DNA of 64,000 nucleotides, taken from contig NZ_NEVJ01000003.1 in the NCBI RefSeq assembly GCF_002261425.1, forward strand, positions 1,488,001 through 1,552,000, given 5' to 3'. The position numbers were made by a program, and so were the translations under genes. Every line of letters starts with the position of its first letter. Within the stretch, counting starts at the first letter, position 1. The stretch is from Bordetella genomosp. 9. GTDB lineage: Bacteria > Pseudomonadota > Gammaproteobacteria > Burkholderiales > Burkholderiaceae_B. The notes beneath the pieces are model-generated. The model did no database searches. It had not been told where the DNA came from and worked only from the letters and a program-made list of their open reading frames with translations. Positions 58,946-64,000 of the stretch are shown piece after piece.

Positions 58946-60122
58946 CCGCGGCGCGGCGGCGCTGCAACGTCACGGACCACAGCCACAGCGGCATGGCGCC
59001 TATCGCCAGCAGGCTGCCCACCCAGCCGGTGGAGGTCCACCCATACCCCGCCGCGATCGCCAGTCCACCCAGGAAAGGTCCCAGCGCATTGGCTGTGTTG
59101 AAGGCGGAATGATTCAGCGCGGCGGCCAGTCCCTGTGCGTGTTCCGCCACGTCCATCAGCCGGGTCTGCAGGACCGTCGCCAGCGCCCCGCCCAGGCCGA
59201 TCAGGAAGACGCTCAACATCACCAGCCAGAGATTGCCGGCCATCAAGGGAAACAGCGCCAGCACCACGGCGGTCCACACCAGCAGCAGACCCGCGGTGCG
59301 CATGATGGCCCGGTCCGCATAGAGCGGCACCACCATATTGCCGACAGTCAGTCCAACGCCGAACACGCTCATCACCAGGGGCGCCATGGCCGGCGACACG
59401 TGGGTGACGGCGGTCAGCGTGTCCGCCAAGTAGGTATAAACGGCGAACAGGCCGCCGAAACCGATGGCGCCTATCCCCAGCGTCAGCCACACCTGGCCGC
59501 GACGCAGGGCCGTCAGCTCACGCAGCGGACTGGCCGTGGGATCGGCCGGCGTGTGCGGCGCGAACAGGCGCACGCTGGTCATGGTCGCCACCGCCAGCAA
59601 CGAGACCAGCGCGAAGCTCCAGCGCCAGCCCACCGCCTGCCCCAGCCAATTGGCCAGCGGCACGCCGACGATGGTGGCGAAGGTCAGGCCAAGGAACACC
59701 CGCCCCACCGCGACGGTGCGGCGGTTGGCCGGCACCAGCGAGCTGGCCAGCAGCGACGCGATGCCGAAGTAGGCGCCGTGCGGCAGACCGCTCAGGAAAC
59801 GTGCCGCGAGCATCGCGTGATAGTTGGGCGCCACGGCGCTCAAGCCATTGCCGATGGCGAACAACCCCATCAACAGGATCAGCAGCGTCCGCCTGGGCAA
59901 CCTCGCGCCCAGCACCGCCAGCACCGGCGCGCCCACCACGACGCCCAACGCGTAGGCACTGATCACATGGCCGGCGGTCGGCGCATCGATACCCAGGCTG
60001 GCCGCGAAATACGGCAGCAGGCTCATGGTGGCGAATTCGGTGGTGCCGATGGCGAAACTGCCAACGGCGAGCGCGACGAGAACAAGGCCTAGCCGATGCG
60101 GCACGGCGGGCTGAGCGGTCAT
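58914..60122 (-). CDS. MFS transporter (DHA1/AraJ-like exporter)
   Basis: The 402-residue protein has about 12 membrane segments. It begins RLGLVLVALAVGSFAIGTTEFATMSLLPYFAASLGI and has the A-motif-like PVLAVLGARLPRRTLLILLM, which fits the AraJ/YdhP exporters of sugars or drugs. The ATG at 60122 is chosen; a longer frame to 60296 adds unconserved residues. It ends inside the convergent small gene. Confidence 0.9.
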   Translation of the reverse strand: MTAQPAVPHRLGLVLVALAVGSFAIGTTEFATMSLLPYFAASLGIDAPTAGHVISAYALGVVVGAPVLAVLGARLPRRTLLILLMGLFAIGNGLSAVAPNYHAMLAARFLSGLPHGAYFGIASLLASSLVPANRRTVAVGRVFLGLTFATIVGVPLANWLGQAVGWRWSFALVSLLAVATMTSVRLFAPHTPADPTASPLRELTALRRGQVWLTLGIGAIGFGGLFAVYTYLADTLTAVTHVSPAMAPLVMSVFGVGLTVGNMVVPLYADRAIMRTAGLLLVWTAVVLALFPLMAGNLWLVMLSVFLIGLGGALATVLQTRLMDVAEHAQGLAAALNHSAFNTANALGPFLGGLAIAAGYGWTSTGWVGSLLAIGAMPLWLWSVTLQRRRAAAISSLPARQT

Positions 60123-60376
60123 TTGAAACGGTCCGGGTTGATAGTGCAGGCGACCGCAGGAAGAGACGGGGGCGCCCGTGGCAGCACGGAAGCAAGAATT
60201 GCTGCGATGCAACGAGTATTTTACGCGGGCTTTGCGCGATGCGAAGAACCCGATGTTGGCAAGGCGGTGTTGGTTGTATGCAAGCGAGTTTGGCAAAGGA
60301 TCGCCTCTTGGCTAAACCAAAGGCGTCTGGTGTGGATAAACAGGTTTCTACTCATCCCTCATCGCTATCGCCGCCC

Positions 60377-60790
60377 ATGCACGAGTTTCGGTCTATCCCC
60401 ACGATCCGCTTGCGACTGGCCTTGCCATTGGTACTGCTGGCACTCGCGGGATGCGCTGCAAACGTGCTGAGTTCGCCCGCCTCGCTCAGTCCGGCGCCAG
60501 AGCTGTCGTCGTCGCCGGTGCTGGTGGCCCGTGAGGAGGCCGACATCACCTTGCCGACCCAGTACACGCGACGCATACCAATGCACTCGCGATGGCGGCT
60601 GGTCGGTCACCTGCCCGAAGGCGACGTCTACCGACCGGTCGACACAGTCTTCACCATCGAAGGCCGCCAGGTGCATGAAGCCTATCTGGTGGTGTCGGGT
60701 GGGAATCTCGTTGGGTTTTACCTACCTGGGGAGAAGCGCTATTCGGCGCTGAATTCCCGCATTCCTCTCAACTTAGGAGAAGCGCAGTGA
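60377..60790 (+). CDS. Putative lipoprotein
   Basis: The 137-residue protein has a lipobox signal (LALPLVLLALAGCAANV), so it is likely to be anchored to the envelope. The mature part has no recognised family. The ATG at 60377 is chosen over longer frames because the signal begins there. It overlaps the next gene by four bases as GTGA, so the two are coupled. The 254 bases upstream look lower in GC and contain no other gene. Confidence 0.7.
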   Translation: MHEFRSIPTIRLRLALPLVLLALAGCAANVLSSPASLSPAPELSSSPVLVAREEADITLPTQYTRRIPMHSRWRLVGHLPEGDVYRPVDTVFTIEGRQVHEAYLVVSGGNLVGFYLPGEKRYSALNSRIPLNLGEAQ

Positions 60791-61245
60791 AGCGCATGTT
60801 GAAGCTTACGGCAGTCCTGGGAGCCGTCGCCCTGATGGCCGGTTGTGCCGCCACCGGCGCCAAGTACGCGGAAATGTCATCCGCGATCCCGCGGATCCCT
60901 TCCGGCGAAGGCCGTGTGTACTTCCTGCGCTCGTCGTCGTTTGTGGGCGCGGGGGTACAACCTGAGATCCGCTTGAACGGTCAGGTCGTCGGCAAATCCC
61001 AGCCGGGTGGATTCTTCTACGTCGACCGCCCGCAGGGCAACTACCAGGCAGCGGCGTCGACCGAGACGGAAAAAACCTTGAGTTTTGCACTTGATGCCGG
61101 CGAAACGAAATACGTGCGGGAAGAAGTCTCGATGGGCCTGATGGTCGGCCGCATCGTGCTGACGCTGGACCCGGCTGAAAAGGCGCAGGCGGATTTGCCG
61201 TCATTACGCTTTACCGGTGCCGGCACGGGTGTGGCAAAGCAATAA
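60787..61245 (+). CDS. DUF2846-type lipoprotein
   Basis: The 152-residue protein starts with GTG and a lipobox signal (LKLTAVLGAVALMAGCAA). The body (GRVYFLRSSSFVGAGVQPEIRLNGQVVGKSQPGGFFYVDRPQGNY) matches the DUF2846 beta-sandwich proteins of unknown role. It follows the upstream lipoprotein gene by overlap. Confidence 0.78.
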   Translation: MKRMLKLTAVLGAVALMAGCAATGAKYAEMSSAIPRIPSGEGRVYFLRSSSFVGAGVQPEIRLNGQVVGKSQPGGFFYVDRPQGNYQAAASTETEKTLSFALDAGETKYVREEVSMGLMVGRIVLTLDPAEKAQADLPSLRFTGAGTGVAKQ

Positions 61246-61387
61246 CCAGGAAGGCCAGTCCTCGGTCGCGGCGTTTCAGGCCGACGCCGCGTCGAACCGC
61301 CCTGCGTGAGAATGGATGTAGGCTTATTCGATCTGCTTTATCGCGCCGTGCGAAGATAACGGCGAAATTTCAGATTGGAGCGACATC

Positions 61388-61825
61388 ATGAAAATCCATC
61401 CCCGTTGTTTCAGCAGCCATCTGTACGCCTTGGCATTTGCTGGAATCACGCTGATGACAATGACGACGGCAGCCCAGGCGGAACCGCACGTCTGTCCTGG
61501 CGGCGCGGGAAATGGTGAAGTTTTTCTCGGTATGGATCCAGGTGGACCGGGGGTTGCCCCTGCACCTCTTTGTGATTGGGCCAGCCAAGGACCGGCTGCG
61601 ACACCCAAACCGCGGCGCGATCCCGAATACTGGGGAGACCCCAATCGCAAAACGGATCTGCCAAAAGGTTGGACCGCCTCCGTGGAAGGGATCGATAAAC
61701 CTGTGCTTGGTGTTGCCAAGGGCAAGGCGAGCCGCGCTGAGGCGATCAAGGCCGCGATGGAAGACTGTCGACGACAAGGAGCCACTCGTTGTGAGCTTCT
61801 GGCCGCAACCAACCCCGACGAGTAG
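61388..61825 (+). CDS. Small secreted protein with Cys pairs (DUF4189-like)
   Basis: The 145-residue protein has a signal peptide (LYALAFAGITLMTMTTAAQA). The mature part holds Cys in EPHVCPGGAGNG and LCDWASQ and ends with a short segment (SRAEAIKAAMEDCRRQGATRCELLAATNP) that resembles DUF4189 domains. Two disulfide bonds are plausible. The function is unknown. It is separated by 142 bases from the lipoprotein pair. Confidence 0.65.
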   Translation: MKIHPRCFSSHLYALAFAGITLMTMTTAAQAEPHVCPGGAGNGEVFLGMDPGGPGVAPAPLCDWASQGPAATPKPRRDPEYWGDPNRKTDLPKGWTASVEGIDKPVLGVAKGKASRAEAIKAAMEDCRRQGATRCELLAATNPDE

Positions 61826-61870
61826 GCGCATGAATAGGCACAGGGATTGACCACGCCCATCCGCCCAAAA

Positions 61871-61897
61871 GAAAAAACCGCCGGCAAGGGCGGTTTT
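61871..61897 (-). terminator. Terminator, likely for tRNA-Asn
   Basis: AAAACCGCC and GGCGGTTTT form a 9-bp stem around GGCAAG. On the minus strand the stem is extended by a T run of six, so it fits the end of the tRNA-Asn transcript. It may also serve the plus-strand secreted protein gene. Confidence 0.88.
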
Positions 61898-61922
61898 AAC
61901 TACTGGATTCTCTAACTAGATT

Positions 61923-61998
61923 TGGCTCCCCGAGCTGGGCTCGAACCAGCGACCTGCGGATTAACAGTCCGTCGCTCTACCGACTGAGCTATCGGGGA
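61923..61998 (-). tRNA. tRNA-Asn (GTT)
   Basis: The 76-base cloverleaf on the minus strand begins TCCCCGATAGCTCAGTCGG, has anticodon GTT in CTGTTAA, T loop GGTTCGAGCCC and acceptor CGGGGAGCCA with encoded CCA. All stems pair. Confidence 0.97.
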
Positions 61999-62104
61999 TC
62001 TGTTAGAGAAGCGAGACTATAGCACGATTTTTTTTGGGTGTGCAAATCGCGCTTCACTACTGAAGAAGCGGAGCCATCGGTCGCCGGCTCCACTTCGTTC
62101 GCCG

Positions 62105-63433
62105 TCACGCGCGCGGTGTGTCGCGCTTGACTTTGATGAACAGCAGCACGAGGATCGCGGCGCACAGCTCCATCAACCCGACGCTATACAGGCCGGACGC
62201 CAGGCTGCCGGTCCTGTCCTTCAGCCAACCCATCAGGTAAGGCGCGGCAAAGCCCGCCAGGTTGCCGACGGAGTTGATGAGGGCGATGCCGCCCGCCGCG
62301 GCGGTGCCGGTCAGGAAGGCCGCGGGCAAGGACCAGAAGACCGGGAAGGCCGCCAGGATGCCGATGGCGGCGAACGACAGCGCATACAGCGCGGTCACCG
62401 GGCTGCCCAGGAAGTAGCCGGTCGCGGCCAGGCCCGCCGCCGCCACGACGCTGGCCACCACGCTGTGCATGCGGCGCTCGCCGGTGCGATCGGAATGGAT
62501 GCCGTTCAGGACCATGGCGATGGTGCCCAGGATGAACGGAATCGCCGACACCAGGCCGATCTGGAAGTTGCCCTGCACGCCCAGTTCCTTGATGATGGAC
62601 GGCGTCCAGAATGCGATGGTCGCGTTGCCGCTGACGATGCAGAAGTAGATCAGCGCGCACAACCACACGCGGCCATTGAAGGCGTCGCGCAGCGACGAAT
62701 GCTTGGCGGGATCGCGGCTTTCCTGCTCGAGTTCGCGCGTCACGAGGGTACGCTCCCTGTCGTTCAGCCACTTGGCGTTGACAGGCTTTTCCGGCAACCA
62801 CGCGAGCACGGCGAAACCGGCCAGCACCGAGGGGATGCCCTCGATCACGAACAGCCATTGCCAGTTCGCCAGGCCTTCGACGCCCGACATCACGCTCATC
62901 ACGAAGCCGGCGATCGGGCCGCCCACCACGCCGGCGATGGCGAAGGACGTCATGAAGTAGCCATTGATGCGCGCGCGCCGATCGGCGGGAAACCAGTAGG
63001 TCAGGTACAGCACGACGCCGGGGAAGAAACCGGCTTCGAATACGCCCAGCAGGAAGCGCAGCACGTAGAACTGCGTCGGGGTCTTGACGAAGATCATCGC
63101 CATGGAGGCCAGGCCCCACAGGATGGTGATGCGCGCCAGCGTGCGGCGTGCGCCGATCTTTTCCAGCAGCAGGTTGCTGGGCACTTCGAACAGGAAGTAG
63201 CCGATGAAGAAGATGCCCGCGCCCAGTCCGTAGACGGTTTCGCTGAATTGCAGGTCCTGCAGCATCTGCAGCTTGGCGAAGCCGATATTGACGCGATCGA
63301 TCCACGCCAGCACGAACAGGAATACCAGGAAAGGAATCAGGCGTACGGCGATCTTGCGATAGGCAAGCGCGCGTTCGGCCGGGAATGGCGCGCTGGCTGC
63401 TCCACCCGGCGCCGGGGTAACGGTGGACGACAT
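62105..63433 (-). CDS. MFS transporter, ACS (anion:cation symporter) family
   Basis: The 442-residue protein has 12 membrane segments and the ACS start LIPFLVFLFVLAWIDRVNIGFAKLQM, with RFLLGVFEAGFFPGVVLYLTYWFPADRRARINGYF. Relatives carry phthalate, tartrate, hexuronates or nicotinate. The ATG at 63433 has a GGAGC ribosome binding site. It lies after an amidase gene on the same strand, so it may import an amide or the resulting acid. Confidence 0.94.
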   Translation of the reverse strand: MSSTVTPAPGGAASAPFPAERALAYRKIAVRLIPFLVFLFVLAWIDRVNIGFAKLQMLQDLQFSETVYGLGAGIFFIGYFLFEVPSNLLLEKIGARRTLARITILWGLASMAMIFVKTPTQFYVLRFLLGVFEAGFFPGVVLYLTYWFPADRRARINGYFMTSFAIAGVVGGPIAGFVMSVMSGVEGLANWQWLFVIEGIPSVLAGFAVLAWLPEKPVNAKWLNDRERTLVTRELEQESRDPAKHSSLRDAFNGRVWLCALIYFCIVSGNATIAFWTPSIIKELGVQGNFQIGLVSAIPFILGTIAMVLNGIHSDRTGERRMHSVVASVVAAAGLAATGYFLGSPVTALYALSFAAIGILAAFPVFWSLPAAFLTGTAAAGGIALINSVGNLAGFAAPYLMGWLKDRTGSLASGLYSVGLMELCAAILVLLFIKVKRDTPRA

Positions 63434-63460
63434 GGGTATGCTCCGTAGATAAAGGAGATA

Positions 63461-63484
63461 AAAGCCCCGCCCCGCGGCGGGGGG
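63461..63484 (-). terminator. Hairpin between amidase and MFS genes
   Basis: On the minus strand CCCCGCC-GCGG-GGCGGGG is followed by CTTTTATC. It may end or attenuate amidase transcription before the MFS gene. Confidence 0.5.
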
Positions 63485-63561
63485 TTTTGAATCAAATCAG
63501 ATTGGCCGGCCAGGTGTGGCCAACCAGGCGCGGACGGCCGAGCGCGCCCCCAAGGGACGAA

Positions 63562-64000
63562 CTAGGCGGCCAACGCCGGCTCGATCGCGCCCGCCACTTG
63601 CAGCACCCGCGCATCCGCGCCGCGCAGGCCGCAGACCGCCAGGCCGATGCCGGGCTGCCCGGTCGGCAGCGACACCCCGCAGCCGTCCAGGAAATTGATC
63701 ACGCTGGTATTGCGCAACACGAGGCCATTGACGGAAAAGAAAGCCTCGTCGGCCTGCAGATCGTCGACGCGCGGGGGCAGCACCGCGACCGTCGGCATCA
63801 GCCACGCATCGGCGTCGCGCAGGCGGTCGGCCGCCGCCGCCATCACCCGCGCGCGCTCGTCGATCAGCGTGATGTAATCCGCCGCCGACTGCTTTTCTCC
63901 ACGACGGATGCGCATGGCGACGCGCTGGTCATACACCTCGCCCCGGGTGGACAGCAATTCACGATGCCAATGCCAGGCCTCGGCCGCCGTGAAGCCGCCA
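63562..64000 (-). CDS. Amidase signature family protein, C-terminal part (clipped by window end)
   Basis: The frame runs on through the right edge. The visible 145 residues begin GGFTAAEAWHWHRELLSTRGEVYD and contain the amidase-family C-terminal elements RDADAWLMPTVAVLPPRVDD and NFLDGCGVSLPTGQP. The catalytic Ser-cisSer-Lys triad lies outside the window. It probably hydrolyses an amide whose product or precursor is carried by the MFS protein downstream. Confidence 0.85.
   Translation of the reverse strand, partial: GGFTAAEAWHWHRELLSTRGEVYDQRVAMRIRRGEKQSAADYITLIDERARVMAAAADRLRDADAWLMPTVAVLPPRVDDLQADEAFFSVNGLVLRNTSVINFLDGCGVSLPTGQPGIGLAVCGLRGADARVLQVAGAIEPALAA

Noticed and set aside
61923..61998. 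tRNA-Asn considered as an attachment site of an integrated element
   Set aside because: No integrase gene and no second copy of the tRNA 3' end are present in the window.

Overview
This window is chromosomal DNA of a high-GC betaproteobacterium. Gene content and order point to the family Alcaligenaceae, most likely Bordetella or Achromobacter: rpsF-priB-rpsR-rplI next to dnaB, xseB-ispA-dxs-folE2, rimP-nusA-infB-rbfA-truB-typA, a urease cluster with ureJ between ureA and ureB, and a Bug/TctC-type binding protein. Most of it is housekeeping DNA. I see no insertion sequence, prophage or CRISPR array. The taxonomic assignment is inference from gene order and protein character, not from a search.

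Layout. 1-6 kb (+): a clipped gene end, bcp peroxiredoxin, a PIN-PhoH protein, pdxA, a SLC10-type transporter and waaA. 6-14.4 kb (-): dnaB with an overlapping kinase-like gene, the rpsF ribosomal operon with its promoter and a leader that may switch fold, then folE2, dxs, ispA and xseB. 14.6-17.3 kb (+): an orphan Rieske oxygenase and an ArsR repressor plus quinone oxidoreductase pair that share an operator. 17.3-27.9 kb: mixed-strand metabolic genes (sseA, an EamA transporter, htpX, sdaA, a Na/Pi cotransporter, dienelactone hydrolase, polA, a LOG-like protein). 27.9-34.2 kb (+): a full urease operon (ureD-A-J-B-C-E-F-G) behind a clear sigma-54 promoter and an NtrC-type site. UreE ends in a 73-residue His-X tract whose DNA also encodes the start of UreF in another frame. 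34.3-36.1 kb: a nitroreductase and a Bug protein. 36.2-48.5 kb (-): typA, truB, rbfA, infB, nusA, rimP, rluB and scpB. A terminator hairpin sits only a few bases ahead of rimP. 48.6-49.3 kb: initiator tRNA and a stretch without a gene. 49.3-50.7 kb (-): a COG0523 metal GTPase and RidA. 50.9-57.4 kb (+): a likely catabolic operon with an ABC importer, two paralogous binding proteins, an SDR, a FAH-family hydrolase and an SMP-30 lactonase, followed by a convergent LysR gene. 58.6-61.8 kb: small unknown genes, an MFS exporter and envelope lipoproteins. 61.9-64 kb (-): tRNA-Asn, an ACS-family MFS transporter and a clipped amidase.

The most interesting signals are regulatory or structural rather than new enzyme families: (1) a premature-termination leader before rimP-nusA-infB; (2) two mutually exclusive stems in the rpsF leader, one covering the ribosome binding site; (3) nitrogen control elements on the urease operon; (4) the doubly coding His-X tract at ureE/ureF; (5) the two matched ArsR operators with a probably leaderless repressor mRNA; (6) a tandem array of 11-bp half-sites before waaA; (7) the two-receptor ABC catabolic operon, whose substrate is unknown.
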